A DNA stretch of 64,000 nt from Adiantum capillus-veneris (taxonomy: Eukaryota > Streptophyta > Polypodiopsida > Polypodiales > Pteridaceae), in assembly GCA_014529385.2 (NCBI GenBank), contig CM043945.1:152493741-152557740 (forward strand), read 5' to 3'. How positions within the stretch are numbered: position 1 is the stretch's first letter; each line of letters starts with the position of its first letter. The translations under genes were made by a program, and so were the position numbers. Positions 31,557 to 44,286 of the stretch are shown here, piece by piece. The notes under the pieces were generated by a model that was not told the DNA's origin, made no database searches, and saw nothing but the letters and a program-made list of their open reading frames with translations.

Positions 31557-31707
31557 TGTCGTGCTGTGGCACGTATTTACTGGGAATGGTCATTAAACTA
31601 TTTATCTTGTGACTTTTTGATGCATAAGTATACTTCATATAATACTCATATGCATAAATAAAAGTTGTCTACCATACCTTAGTATTACCTTTGAAGTAAT
31701 ATTTGAG
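31557..31707 (+). repeat. Truncated 5' LTR of the nested gypsy element
   Basis: 151 bp matching 34666-34811. Homology stops at GAAGTAATAT, where pol sequence begins. Confidence 0.8.
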
Positions 31708-34608
31708 CCACATGAGATAGGATGTGTTGATCCTTCTATTGTAGCTTCTATGGTAATTTTCACAATACCTCATGTGCCTTGGAATATGTGGCCTATTCAA
31801 GTTCCAAAGGCTCATTTGCCAAAGTTAGTAGAGCTACTGAATGAGAAAATCAAAATGGGAATCTTGGAGCCTTCTTGTGCTCCATACTCAAACAGGTGGT
31901 TCACAGTTCCAAAGAAGAATGGTTCTCTACGCTTCATCCAAGATATGCAACCAGTAAACAAGGTGACGATTAGAAATGTAGGTACAGGTCCAAGTGTGGA
32001 TGAGTTTGCAGAGGCATTTGCAGGGAGGACAATCTACTCAATGGGGGATCTCTACTCAGGGTATGATCAATTTCAGCTTGCAATCGAAATCAAAGACTTG
32101 ACAACCATGAGGACACCTTTGGGTTTGGTAAGGATGTGTACCTTGCCACAGGGAGCAACCAACTCTGTTGCACATATGATGAATGGGATGAATAAGGTCT
32201 TACGTGACTTTATTCCTCAAATCACAATGCCTTTCATTGATGATTTGCCTATCAAAGGATGTGAAGAAAGTGACAAAGATGAAGCTTTGGATCTCAAGGG
32301 ATGTCGCAGGTTTGTGGTAAATCACATAAATGATTGTGATAAAATTTTGTCTAAGTTGGAAGAAGTGAATCTTACATTGTCAGGGAAAAAGTCTATGTTT
32401 GGTGTCAATGAAGTGCTCGTTGTGGGGCACATGTGCAGGCCATATGGTAGGAAACCTTGTCCAGCAAAGGTAGATGCCATCCAAAGAATGAAAGAAACAT
32501 ACACTAGCATCACTGAGGTTAGAAGGTTTCTGGGAGCATGTGTCTTCTATATTATTTGGATTCCACATTATGCACATGTAGCTGATCCTCTTTATCAACT
32601 GCTTAGAAAGAATCACAAGTTTATATGGACAGAAGCACATGTAAAATCCATGAAAAAGCTAAAGGAGTTGCTCCAGTCAGCAACAACTTTGAGAAAGGTA
32701 GACTATGAGTGTCACAGGCCGGTAATTGTGACAGTAGACACCAGCCCTACAGGGATTGGATGGGCAATAGGGCAAGATGACAAACAAGGACACAGGTATG
32801 TGGTAAGATTTGGAGCAAAGGTACTAAGTGCTTGCCAAAGAAACTATCCACAGATAAAGAGACAGTTATGGGTTATGGTTACAGCCTTGAAAAGTGGGAA
32901 AGAGTACTTAATTGGTGCATGTGTGGTTGTAGAAACAGATTGTCTACCACTTCTTGGGATGATTACAAGCTGCTCAACGCCAGACATTGCTATGTTGCGG
33001 TGGATTGCCTACATTAAGTCCTTAAATCCCGAGTTTAAGCACATTGCAGGTAAAGACAATATAGTGGCAGATATGCTAATTGGTGCAAGGTATGAAGATG
33101 AATCACAAATGATTGACGAGGGAGATGATGTAGGCACAAAGTTCTATTCTATCTCTCATGTCAAAGGTAACAATGTCTGCATGACTAATCTACTTGAATC
33201 ATTCTTGAAAGAGCTTTATGAAGGTGATTGGCTTCTTATTGGAAGCTACTTGAGTACTCTAACAAAACAGGATGATTGGTCTGAACAAGAATTCAAGAGG
33301 ATACGTAGGAAAGCATATGGGTACTTTTTGAGAGATGGTTACTTGTGGAAGCATCCTAAACAAAAGGGTGCTACACCAAAATGGGTTATATGAAAAAAAG
33401 AGACTCAAGTAAAGCTCATGCAAGAGTTTCATGAGAGTCTATGGGCTGGACACAGGGGTGTGTGGGCAACCTTCTCCAAGTTGAAAGAAAAATATTGGTG
33501 GAAGGGTATGGATAAAGATGTATCTCAATTTGTAGAGTCATGTGTAACTTGTCAAATGTATTCAAATGGTAGACATCGTGATGGATTGCACCCTACATAT
33601 CCACTAGCCATGCACTATAAATGGGTTGTGAATCTAGTCACAATGCCTTTAGGACTCTGGTAGATGAGATACTTGGTTCTTGCACGAGAAGACTTAACTA
33701 ATCAGGTTGAAGGAAGAGCATTAAGAGATAAAACCACAGAAGCTGTGTGCAAATTCCTTCTTGAAGAGGTGATTTGCCATTATGGTTGTGTGGGAAAAAT
33801 CACTGCAGATAGAGGTGAACTGGATGCCGAAGAAACAAGGGAGTTCTTTTCTAGATTAGGAATCAAGCTTTCTCTTACTACAGCTTACAACCCTGAAGGG
33901 AATGGAAAGAGTGAAAGAGGGCATCCTCCTATCATCAAAGCTTTGGCCAAGGCTTGTGAAGGAAGAGTTGGTGAGTGGCCAAAACTGTTACGATATGCTT
34001 TATGGACTGATCATACAACACATAGCTCAGTAACTGGCTACATGCCTGCGGAGCTAATGTATGGTCAAAAGCCAGTGATGCCAATTGAAGATACAATTCC
34101 CACATGAAATGTACTACCTTGGCAAGAGGGGCTTAGCAGTGAAGATCTCCTTGCACTGTCTATAAGGCAACTAGAGAGAAGACCTGGAGACATTGAAGCT
34201 GCAAAAGAACGACTCAAAAATGCAAGGTTGAAAAACAAGGACTACTTTGATAAGCGACATCGACTCAGGAGCAAAGAAATTGACAAAGGTGACTGGGTTT
34301 TAGTGTATGATAGTAGCCTTGATAACCAGCACACAGTCATGCCTAAGTTCTCAAAAAGATGGTTTGGACCGTATGTTGTAAAGCATGTGCATGAAAATGC
34401 TACTTACAGCTTGTCTGAACTAGATGGTACAGAAGTAAAGATTTCCATTGCAAGAAAAACGATCAAAATGTTTAAGAGAAGAGGAGACAATGATCTAGAA
34501 GATGTTGATGAGGAAGAAGAGAAAAACATAGGTGAAGATCAAAGTGAACATGAAGCTCTGGAATCATCCAATGAAGAAGAAAGGAAGGAAGATGTACAAG
34601 AGGGCTGA
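31708..34608 (+). pseudogene. Gypsy Pol: reverse transcriptase, RNase H, integrase
   Basis: One reading frame interrupted by three stops (TGA 33391-33393, TAG 33661-33663, TGA 34105-34107). The RT has NGSLRFIQDMQPVNKVTIRN, SMGDLYSGYDQFQL, LPQGATNSV and the catalytic MPFIDDLPIKG. RNase H begins VTVDTSPTGIGWAIG. Integrase has the HHCC zinc domain (HESLWAGHRGVWATF...CVTCQ), then a core with ITADRGELDAEE and GNGKSERGH. The expected first core Asp appears as Asn (VNLVTMP). An acidic C-terminus ends at 34608. RT-RH-IN order defines Ty3/gypsy. The N-terminal Gag-protease part is missing through the deletion at 31707. Confidence 0.9.
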
Positions 34609-34665
34609 TCTTACAAAGAGACAATGTGGCACATACCGGAGGATGTGCAGGTTTAGAGGGGGTGG

Positions 34666-36837
34666 ACGTCGTGCTGTGGCACGTATATAGTGGGAATGGT
34701 CATTAAACGATTTATCTTGTGACTTTTTGATGCATAAGTATACCTCATATAATACTCATATGCATAAATAAAAGCTTTCTACCATACCTTAGTATTACCT
34801 TTGAAGTAATATAAATGTACATATCTATTAGAAAGTACTGCAACAGAAGTATCAATGATTGTGCCTCTTTTTATCTGGGGAAAAAGCATTTGTACATTTC
34901 TTCTAATATCTCAGCTATACCCTACCATATATAAATTATTTCCTTCTTTTCACATTTATTTAATAATATAACCCTTCAATAATGCATACCTTCTTGGATA
35001 TATACAAGAGGGAAGGGCCTACTAGAAGACTTTATGAAAAGTAAGATCCAAAGCTTCTTGGACCATCCCATTTTGAAAATCCCGACCTAAGGGAGTGGAG
35101 AAAAGGCCAAAACCAAGTCAAGCTCTTTTAGTAGGCCAATTTTGCCTATTGAAGCATGTCAATCCGAGTTACAGGTCAAAAGTTACAGGGAAACCAGTGA
35201 AAAATCCTCTCACAACTACACTGCAAGAAGAGATGGTAAACAGGTGAATCAAGTGAAAAGAGGTAATCTTGGTCTTTTTCCATAAAATAAGATATTTGGA
35301 GATAAAAGACACAAGCATGTGAATGTGACACCTCAAAGATGCCTTGAAGGACAAGACACACAATTTGGGACCCCCTGCTGGAGACACACAGAAGATGCCT
35401 AGGTGGGGCCCACATACATCATGCACCCACATGGAGCCTCAACAACCAAAAATGCTGAATTTCATGATATTTTGAGTCCTAATATTTCCCATTTTAAGAA
35501 ATATCCAAACAACATTTGATTTGGGCTAACTCTTTAGCCTAATCAAGTGATTATGTAAAACATGGCTCCCTCACCTATAAAAAGGGCAACCTTCTCTTCA
35601 TTGGGGGCAAGTTATGAGTGAGTGAGAATAGATCAATTCCATAGTGACACACTCATCTTAGTGCCACACTTTCTCTTGAAGAAAGGCTGAAGTCTTGCCT
35701 CATCTTCTCTCTCCATTAAGGTGGTGGCGATTGCTCTCATGTAAGATATATGTTGCTAGTTTTACTTTCATTTGCATATCTAGTCCAATACTTGTCTCTA
35801 ACTCTATCTCTATCTCTCATTATCTATCTTTAATACCACCACCACACTTAGATTTATCTCTAATTCTATCTTACTCCTCCTTCGATCTCTCTTGTTGTGT
35901 CCTAATTGTTTCATTGGAAGGTATTCAAGCAGCAACCTTGTCAATGTAATGGGTACAACCTTCTTGCGGGAAACAATTATGTGCACAAGGTTAGTAACCA
36001 TATCTTCATCTTCCACAAGCATCTCTATCTCTTAAGGTTCTCATTCTCTTCCACAAACTCTAGAATCTCCTTGCTACAGGTACTTCTCTCCCCGCAGTAT
36101 CCTTATTGCCTAAGGGCAACAATAAGGCTTGGGAGAGAAACTCTTTTCTTCTTCTCCTTTCACTTCTTCCACACCTTTATCTTTGAACATACTAAGTATA
36201 TCATTGATGAATAACCATAATCCACATAGAGGTAATTTATTTCAATTCCATTCAGTGCAATCTATTAGGGTCAACATTTGGATTAGTCAAAAGATTCACT
36301 TTCAGCAACGCATAGTGTTTCTATTTAGTCCTGAAAGGCTCAACAAAATACTTCTCTCACCAGATCCCATCATACTACTTATTATTGACTATGACTTCTC
36401 TTTTGATGTGAATGTGGTTATTTTATTATGAATCAAGAGGATTTGTACTCACAACTAATCCCAATCGCTAGACAAAACATATACATTATAGTAAGCACAA
36501 AGCTACAGTGCCAAAGAGCAATCGGCAGCTTATTTGGACAACAAAGATTAAATATCATTAACTCATCCATTAACCCTTTTATCCTACCCATGATACGATA
36601 TGATCGTAATCTCGATGTTTTTATTTTTGTTTTGTTCTGACTATCTTTCATGAGTTCTCTCCATCACGAGTGTGTTTGTAAGCAAAAGTGAGCGGCTTCT
36701 TTGGCTACATTTCTTCTTTAGCTTTAGAAGCTATGTTATCTACATCTTAGCTCCTTATCATAACCCTTGAGCTTCCTCACAAACTCTCACAGCAAGAGGC
36801 CCGGTGCCTTCCTGGCAAGACCGCCAACTTTTTGACA
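34666..36837 (+). repeat. 3' LTR of the nested gypsy element, about 2.17 kb
   Basis: Starts (C)GTCGTGCTGTGGCACG, where the left copy reads TGTCGTGC, and ends TTTTTGACA. It contains only shadow open frames. A TATA box at 35576-35583 inside CACCTATAAAAAGGGC marks the likely U3/R promoter. Confidence 0.75.
35576..35583 (+). promoter_or_regulatory. LTR TATA box
   Basis: TATAAAAA in a good context, 910 bp into the long LTR. The expected transcript start lies near 35610. Confidence 0.55.
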
Positions 36838-37142
36838 ACGTGCTATATAGCACAAATCGTAGAAGACTGTAAGGCACCTGTTATGCAGAAATTGGCACTG
36901 ACAAAAATTCTGCACAAAATGACGAAATTGCCTGTGCAGACTTGGCTATAGTGGAAACGGAGGCCGAAATTAGCCCGAATTAAAAATCTGAGTAGACTGA
37001 GCTCTACGAGCATGCCCGAAATTTTTGTCGACCTGCGAATGCTTTCCAAAGCTCACTGAAATTGGAGAAAGTGAGTAGGCGTGTGCTGGAGCAGCTGGCT
37101 GGCGACTAAGCCTAGGAGGACGTAACCTGCTCTGATACCAAT

Positions 37143-37369
37143 TTTTGGAATTAGGTTTGCAGAGAAACACCCACAGCTTGGAGAAGACGAAGGAAGCTCA
37201 AGGCACACAATAGAGAGTGTGTTACCTAGTGTGCAATGGAAAGATAGATAGCCCTAGAGTGATGGGTGTATATACAGTGCACCGCGGAAAAAACCTCCTA
37301 AAGAGGAAAAAGTTACCACGGCGGTCCTAGTGTGTTCACACACATCACTAACACATGTATATGGTAACA
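37143..37369 (-). repeat. 5' LTR of copia family II
   Basis: 227 bp, diverged from 26906-27132. Its last bases have changed from CCAACA to CCAAAA. The primer-binding site lies 2 nt away, at 37129-37140. Confidence 0.9.
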
Positions 37370-37866
37370 ACACTCTCGTCTATATCTATGACTGTTTTGA
37401 TCAAAGTATATGCTCGTTGGGTTACAACATCAAAGCTTGATTTTCGATGAAGGAGAGTTTGGCTCTGAACACATTTCTGGGTTCACTCGGGTAACATCCT
37501 TCAGCACTAGAGAGGATGGACTATAATAGATTCTTTCCTTTGAAATGAATCATCCTTTCTGATCTATCACTGAACGCAGTTTTGTGAGTTGGTATGTGGG
37601 CCGTTCAAACAATGGTTGATCCTTTTTGTACAAGTTTCTTTTTTGGTCTACATAGTGTGCATATGAATTATGTGTACCATACAAAGCTAACATCATTATG
37701 TTTGATGTGTCCCTTGACTCATGAATGATTGCACACTTGTGGCAGTGGATGCAAAATCATTTGCAAACCTAACAGTCTTTTTAACCTTCGGTGATATCTG
37801 GACACCTTGACCAAATTCATGTAAAAATTTGTTGTTCAAAGAATCAATTTAAAGCTTTTCAGGTGC

Positions 37867-38735
37867 CTATGCATCTTTATATTGATTTTGAACTTGTAGT
37901 GTTTTTACCGGTGCTTCTAATGGTAATGCAGAATCATCTGATTGCATTAAAAGTGATGAGTTAAATGCATTTACATCGAGATTCGCATTTTTAATTTGCT
38001 CCGTGCCTTGCTTGGCAGTTGATGTGTCCTTGTTGCCTGGATTTCTTGGACAATCTTCAAAAAAATGTCCACCTTTTCGTCCACAATCTGAGAAATACGC
38101 CATGACTGGTGGTATTTCAAATGGCTCTGTCATGTCAAGCTCTAGCTGAGAAGTTTGTGTTTATGTGCTTGCCAAGTTGTCAGCTTCTTCATTTAAAACA
38201 CTAAGCATCAAGCAGTAGAATGCTCCATCTTGATCTTTGTACCGTCTTTGGTTTGGTTCTCCAATTAGACTGGATCCTATTGGTTGATTTGTTGGATCTT
38301 GCAATTCCGGTTCTTACTATAGATTCGACCATTGTAATCCATGTACAATGACCCTGATTGCATATGCACCAATTGTATGTTTTGCTGGCTTGTGCAGATT
38401 TCTGGATAAACACTTGGGTTGACTTTTTGAACTTATATCTGCACTTTATCTTTGAGCTTGCAATACGTGGCTTCACTGAAGTCTGTGAACATCTGGGAGT
38501 TCTCTAAATATGGCTTTACTCTGATCAATAGGACCTTGGCTCCTGTGCTGCTTTTACTGCTCATCAGATACCTATGAGATTTTGAATCTGCATATAAGAC
38601 TTTATCTTTATTGTAGCAATATAGCTGTAAAATCTGCTCTGTTACAATTATACCTATGTTGCCACTGCTACTAGCTTGCTCTGTTGTACTTGAATTCTTG
38701 GCTTGACTTGAGTCCATGTCAGCTTGTTCTACCAA
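37867..38735 (-). pseudogene. Degenerate retroelement Gag/ORF1-like fragment
   Basis: The minus strand carries MAYFSDCGRKGGHFFEDCP, a zinc-knuckle relic with its first Cys changed, near 38070. Upstream fragments (38201-38735) include LYCYNKDKVLYADSKSH in broken frames. It is sandwiched between two copia insertions. The family is uncertain: LINE ORF1 or a retrotransposon Gag. Confidence 0.45.
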
Positions 38736-38875
38736 AACTGTCTCCTAGCAAATTTTGGTATCTATTACCAGAATTTCTCCTGCTTCAATTTCATTAAACT
38801 TCTGAAACAATGAAAATACGGGCTCTGAATAGCCCAATTTGCAATCCACCGAGATTTGTGCATGTTCGTGGAAAC

Positions 38876-39067
38876 TGTTGGGGTATAAAGCCCAATGTGG
38901 TCGCCCAGGTAAGTGGGCGGGCCGCCAGGTATGTACACATATTCTTTTGTAAAAACCTAATAAGAACTCACTATGCTCTACACATTACAGTAGAGCGAGT
39001 TCACCATATCTTCGTGCTCTTCTTCTCGCACTCTCTCTCGCGTCGCACTTCCGCTCATACTCCATCA
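38876..39067 (+). repeat. 5' LTR of copia family I copy 2
   Basis: 192 bp, closely matching the LTRs of copy 1. It is followed by AC and the altered primer site at 39070-39081. Confidence 0.93.
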
Positions 39068-40164
39068 ACTGGTAACAGAGCTCAGATCGAGTCTCGGGGC
39101 AGCACTGCAGGAGGCTAGAGTCACCAGCTCAGATTGGAGTGAAATTCGACAGGCGAAGACACGGCCCCAAATCTCGTGGGCATGCCCGAAAGTCTTGGTG
39201 ATGTCAGAATTTCATTCTGAGGTCATCTCGGCCACCTTTCGGCTTCGACAAAGGTCTGCGCAGGCCATTTTTGACTACGTGGTCTCGACGGGTGCAGATC
39301 CGACTCTGCAAATTTGGGGTTTTTGGCCTACGACTGCAGGTGTTGAGGATATCGACACTCCCAGAGTGTTGATTTGTGGCTGTCTACACATCGAAGGACG
39401 GCTCACAGTTCTTGGAGGCGTGTCACATACGACACGGGCGCATCTACACACAGACTGTAGGCGACATCCACTAGTTCATCAGGTAGCTTGTGTTTGCTGC
39501 TTGATATTCCAGATTTCATCCTGACATTGCAGGTACTTCCACATGGGATGTATTGTCATAGATGATGTATGTATGTTGAGGGTTTGCTGGCTGTGAGTCA
39601 CGCAGTAAACAACCGCCGCAGCGGTTACACCATACAGTGGGAAATTTGTGGATGTATGACTTTGTGGGAAGTCTATGTACTGTCAAATTTACTGCAGCCT
39701 TTGTTGAGGGTCGAGTGAGGTTTTATTGAGCTGGGGGATTCTCGAATGTTGAGATCCTTTCGGTGATACAGGTCTTGGAGCGATCCCTCAAGCACCCTTA
39801 GATAGGCAGCTAGGATGTATTGACTGTGAGTTAGACAGTTGGGATTGCATCTTTGCTTTACTGCCGTTGAGGCATTGTCACAGCCTATGCTTACAGGACA
39901 GTGACAGGACAGTGAGAGACAGTACAGGTGCAGGACAGGTTTACCCGCAGCTTACAGTGTCAGAGAGACAGTGTTTTTTGAGCTGTTTTTTGGTCTGTTT
40001 TTAGTACACCAGAGCCATTTTACAAAGGAGACTCTGCCAAAATTTCTGCAGAATCTGAAGCTTTCTTGGTTCATTTGACAGGTTGATATTGGTTCAGAGG
40101 TTAGTTTACAGGGGAAACTCTGCCGAATTTTTCCCAGAAAAGTAAACTACTATGAAGCGTAGCT

Positions 40165-43100
40165 ATGGCTGGATCACAGGACACCGCTCTTTACAATATC
40201 AAGAAGCTGGATGGAACCAATTTCCCATTGTGGAAGAAGAAAATTTGGCAGGTGTTGGTACAAAAGAAGCAGATAAAACCTATAAAGCTCAAGGGGATAA
40301 AACCAGAAGATATGGACGAAGATGAATGGAGCGAAATGGATGAATTGGCACTTTCTACCATTATGCTGACTTTGGCAGAAAGCGTTTACTTCAATGTAGC
40401 AGACGAGATGTCGGCTTATCAAGCATGGTTAAAGCTGAGTGATCTTTATGAGAAGCAGAGTGCAGCTTCACAGGTATACTGGCTTAAGAAGCTTGTTGAC
40501 TTGAAGATGAAAGAAGGGACACCTATGTCCAATCATCTGAATGAATTCAACACAATCTATAGTCAGTTGTCAGCTCAAGGTGTCAAGTTTGATGAACCTG
40601 TTAGAGCTATGTTCCTGTTGATCACATTGCCGGAAATTTGGGACACTTTTCGCACAGCTTTGAGTAATTCTGCACCTCCAGATGGTTTGAACATAGCAAG
40701 TGTAGAAGGAAGTCTGCTTACTGAAGAAACCAATAGAAAGACAATGGACAAAGAAAAAGAAGCAGCCTTAGTTGTCAGGGGAAGGACCAAAGAAAAGTAC
40801 AAAGGTGGAAAGAGGAATCGGTCTCGTAGCAAGTCCCGCAGTGCTAAAGGCAAGAGTGACATAGAATTCTACCATTGTGGCAAGAAGGGTCACATGAAAA
40901 GAGATTGCAGAGAATGGAAAGCAGAAAAAGGCAAAGAGAAAGCTGAAGACCATGGTGAGAAGAACAAGTCCTCAGTGAAGATCTAAGAAATAAATGTGAC
41001 AAACACTGTTGCAGAGGATGACAGTCTAGTGTCAGGAGACATCTACTTCTTGAAGAATACAATGGACTCAGCTCTTCTTACAGCATCTGATGGAAATGCA
41101 TTGAGTGACTGGATTATAGACTCAGGGGCATCACTTCATGTGTCTCCAAAAAAGGAGTGGTTTACCTCTTATGTGACCACTAAAGATCATGTTCGGCTAG
41201 GCAATGGGCAGACATGTGAGATCTTAGGTGTTGGAGATGTTCAATTGAAGTTTTAGAATGGCTCTTCTTTCACGCTGAAGAATGTGAGACATGTTCTTGC
41301 AATTACAAAGAGCTTGATCAGCACAGGTTTACTTGATGATACTGGCTACGTCACCACTTTTGGACAGAACATGTGGAAGATATCCAAGGGTTCTATGACA
41401 GTAGCATATGGAGTAAAGTCTGGAGGACTTTACATGATTTATGTATCAAATGTCTCTAAAAATGTAATCAATGTAACCGAGAAGCCGAACGTTTCTTTGT
41501 GGGAGAGCCGGTTAGGACATATGTCCAAGAAGGGAATGGAAATCTTATCTCGTTCTGGTTATTTGCCCGGCTTTTCATTTAATGATTTTGAATTCTGTGA
41601 ACATTGTCTATATGGTAAGCAAACACAGCAGCCACATAAGCATAGAAGCAGTAGAAGAGATACACAGTTGGCACTTGTTCATAGTGATTTGTGTGGACCT
41701 ATGCCTAACCTATCTCTAGGGGGAGCTTCTTACTTTATGACATTTATAGATGATTACTCGAGGAAAGTATGGGTTTACTTTCTCAAGCACAAGGATGAAG
41801 CGTTTAGTGTTTTCAAAACGTTTGTGACACTTGTGGAGAATCAGAGTGGCAAGAAGCTTAAATGCTTATGCACTGACAATGGTGGAGAGTATGTTTCAAA
41901 GGCCTTTCAGGACTTTTGTGAGTCAAAAGTTATAAAACGTGAACTTACTGCTCCTTACAATCCTCCTCAAAATGGTGTTGCTGAGAGGATGAATAGGACC
42001 ATACAAGAGAAGGTCATAAGTATGTTGTCTAATGCACAACTGCCAAATGGGTTTTGGGCTGAAGCTGTATCAACAGCTGTTCATCTTGTAAATAGATCTC
42101 CTAGCAAGGTTTTGCAGAAGGATTCAGTGCCAGAGATGGTATGGTCAGGCAAAATGCCCTCATACAAGCATCTCAGAGTCTTTGGCTGTGAGGCATATAC
42201 TCACGTTCCAAAGGAATTTATGAACAAACTTGAGCCAAAGAGTAGAAAGTGCATCTTTCTAGGCTATGGTAATTCTGGTGAGATGGGGTACAGACATTGG
42301 GATCCCGAATCCCGAAAGGTTGTCCGCAGCAATGATGTTCACTTTAATGAATCCAAATATCATTCTAAACCAGAGAAGGTTGAGGAGATTAGAAGAGTTG
42401 TCTTCCAAGAAGATTGACCTGCACGTGCAAGAAAAAATGTTAGGGCTCAAGAGGAGCAAGGACAGGATAGAGTGGAACCACAGGTTGTGGCTGAGCTTGA
42501 GCCACCTATTCTGCGTAGATCTGGACGTGTCACGCGACCTCCTGATAGGGTTGTTCCATCTATGAACTATGTCATGTTGACTGATTGCAATGAGCCTTCA
42601 TGTTACAAGGAAGCAGTGCAAATGAAGGACTTCGGGAATTGGCAATTGGCCATGCAGTCCGAGATGACAGCTCTGCATAAAAACCAGACATGGAAGCTAG
42701 TTAAATTACCACAGGGCAAAAAGGCTCTACCTTGTAAATGGGTTTACAGGTATAAGATCACCGCTCATGATAGTTAGCCAAAGTACAAAGCAAGGCTTGT
42801 TGCCAAGGGCTTTAAGCAAGAACAAGGCATTGACTTTGATGAAGTCTTCTCTCCGGTGGTCAAGATGACTACATTGAGATGCTTTCTTGCATTGGTTGCC
42901 ATATTAGATTTGGTGTTGTACCAAATGGATGTCAAGACAACGTTCTTGCATGGTGATTTAGATGTGGAAATTTACATGCAACAGCCAGAAGGGTTTGTTG
43001 AGAAAGGCAAGGAAGATTGGGTATGCCAGTTGTTAAAGAGTCTTTATGGCTTAAAACAATCACCGAGGGCATGGTACCATAAATTCCACAAGTTTATGCT

Positions 43101-44145
43101 TTCTCAAGGCTACAAACGTAGTGAGTTCGATCACTGTCTATATACAAAGAAGGGTAAGGATGGCAGTTGGCTGATCCTTATTTTGTATGTGGATGACATG
43201 TTGATTGCTGGCAAGCACTTGGAAGAAATTTCAGCTTTGAAATCAAAGATGGCAAAATTGTTTGACATGAAAGACATGGGTGAGGCAAGTCATATACTTG
43301 GTATGCGCATTGAGAGAGACAGATCAAAGAAGTTGATTTGGTTATCTCAAACAGAGTATATTGACAAGGTTTTGCAACGTTTCAATATGGAGAAGGGAAA
43401 GGCACTGAGTGTTCCATTGCCACCATATGTGAAACTTAGCAAACAAGATTGTCCTGTGTCTGAGGAAGAACAGGCTGAAATGGATAAGATTCCATATGCG
43501 TCTGCAGTGGGTAGTTTGATGTATGCAATGATTGCTACTCACCCAGACATTGCATTTGCAGTGGGAGTAGTAAGTCGATACATGTCAAACCCAGGCAAGA
43601 AACATTGGGAGGCAGTGAAGGGAATATTGATATACCTGAAAGCTACAAAGAGTATGCGTATATGCTATGGGAGTCAGGAGCTAAGTGTAAAGGGTTTTAC
43701 AGACTCAGATTATGCAGGTGACTTAGACAACCGAAGGTCTACGTCAGGGTATGTCTTTACATTGGCTGGTGGAGCAGTATCATGGCGTTCTAGATTACAA
43801 GATTGTGTTACTCAGTCTACTACAGAGGCTGAATATGTTGCAGCATCAGAGGTATGCAAAGAATCAATTTGGCTTAATCGACTAGTAACAGATCTGGGAA
43901 TCAAAGAAGAGATGCCTGTGTTATATTGTGATAGTCAAAGTGCTATACAATTGGCTCGCAATCCAGTTTATCACTCAAAGACAAAGCATGTGGATGTGAA
44001 GTATCATTTCATCAGGGAAATGCTCGAGGATAAGCAGCTTCAGCTTGTCAAAGTTCACACCACAGAAAATCCTGCTGATCTACTTACAAAAGGACTTCCC
44101 TTAGAGAGCTTTGCGCATTTTCGCAAGCAGTTAGGTGTAGGGTAG
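40165..44145 (+). pseudogene. Gag-Pol polyprotein of copia family I copy 2
   Basis: MAGSQDTALYNIKKLDG at 40165 through RNase H ending HFRKQLGVG. Motifs follow copy 1: IIDSGASLHV, DNGGEYVS, ILYVDDMLIAG, FTDSDYAGD. The zinc knuckle has lost its first Cys (FYHCGKKGHMKRDC). Stops relative to copy 1: CAA to TAA near 40984, CAG to TAG near 41255, GGA to TGA near 42416 and CAG to TAG near 42776. Three of the four are C-to-T changes, as expected from deamination of methylated cytosine. The two copies complement each other's lesions in reading frame but neither is intact. Confidence 0.93.
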
Positions 44146-44189
44146 TACATCACTTCTCTACATTTCTTGTATATTAGCTTGTATAGTAG

Positions 44190-44281
44190 CTCTACACATT
44201 ACAGTAGAGCGAGTTCACTATATCGTCGTGCTCTTCTTCTCGCACTCTCTCTCGCGTCGCACTTCCGCTCGTACTCCTTCA
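44190..44281 (+). repeat. Truncated 3' LTR of copia family I copy 2
   Basis: Keeps only the last 90 bp of the 192-bp LTR, from CTCTACACATTACAG to CTCCTTCA. Confidence 0.9.
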
Positions 44282-44286
44282 GAAAC

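Larger units (their letters stand above)
31557..36837 (+). mobile_element. Ty3/gypsy-like element with 2.2-kb LTR, internally deleted
   Basis: Inserted into the copia family II leader. Ends are TGTC..GACA, flanked by ACGT on both sides (31553-31556 and 36838-36841), a 4-bp target duplication. The first 151 bp (31557-31707) match the start of the 3' LTR at 34666. The left LTR then jumps directly into pol, so about 2 kb of LTR, the primer site, gag and protease are deleted. A polypurine-like AGAGGGGGTGGA precedes the 3' LTR. Confidence 0.8.
26906..37369 (-). mobile_element. Ty1/copia element, family II, with nested gypsy insertion
   Basis: LTRs of 227 bp at 26906-27132 (3') and 37143-37369 (5'), minus orientation. 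A polypurine tract (GAGGGGGGATTT) precedes the 3' LTR and TGGTATCAGAGC (37129-37140) follows the 5' LTR. Flanks are AGACT (26901-26905) and ACACT (37370-37374), a probable 5-bp duplication with one change. The leader is interrupted by a gypsy element at 31557-36837. The LTRs have clearly diverged, so this is older than copia family I copy 1. Confidence 0.9.
38876..44281 (+). mobile_element. Ty1/copia element, family I copy 2
   Basis: 5' LTR 38876-39067 and truncated 3' LTR about 44190-44281, flanked by perfect GAAAC duplications (38871-38875 and 44282-44286). A deletion removed the end of the internal region, the polypurine tract and about the first 100 bp of the 3' LTR; because both target duplications survive, it happened after insertion. 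The primer site reads TGGTAACAGAGC, one change from the intact TGGTATCAGAGC. Opposite strand to copy 1, about 22 kb away. Confidence 0.93.

Noticed and set aside
31557-31707. Treating the 151-bp direct repeats at 31557 and 34666 as complete short LTRs
   Set aside because: The right copy does not end there. TGTC..GACA ends and an ACGT duplication place the true outer end at 36837.
35695-36651. Small open frames in the 35-36.6 kb region
   Set aside because: They lie inside the 2.2-kb gypsy LTR and have no motif.
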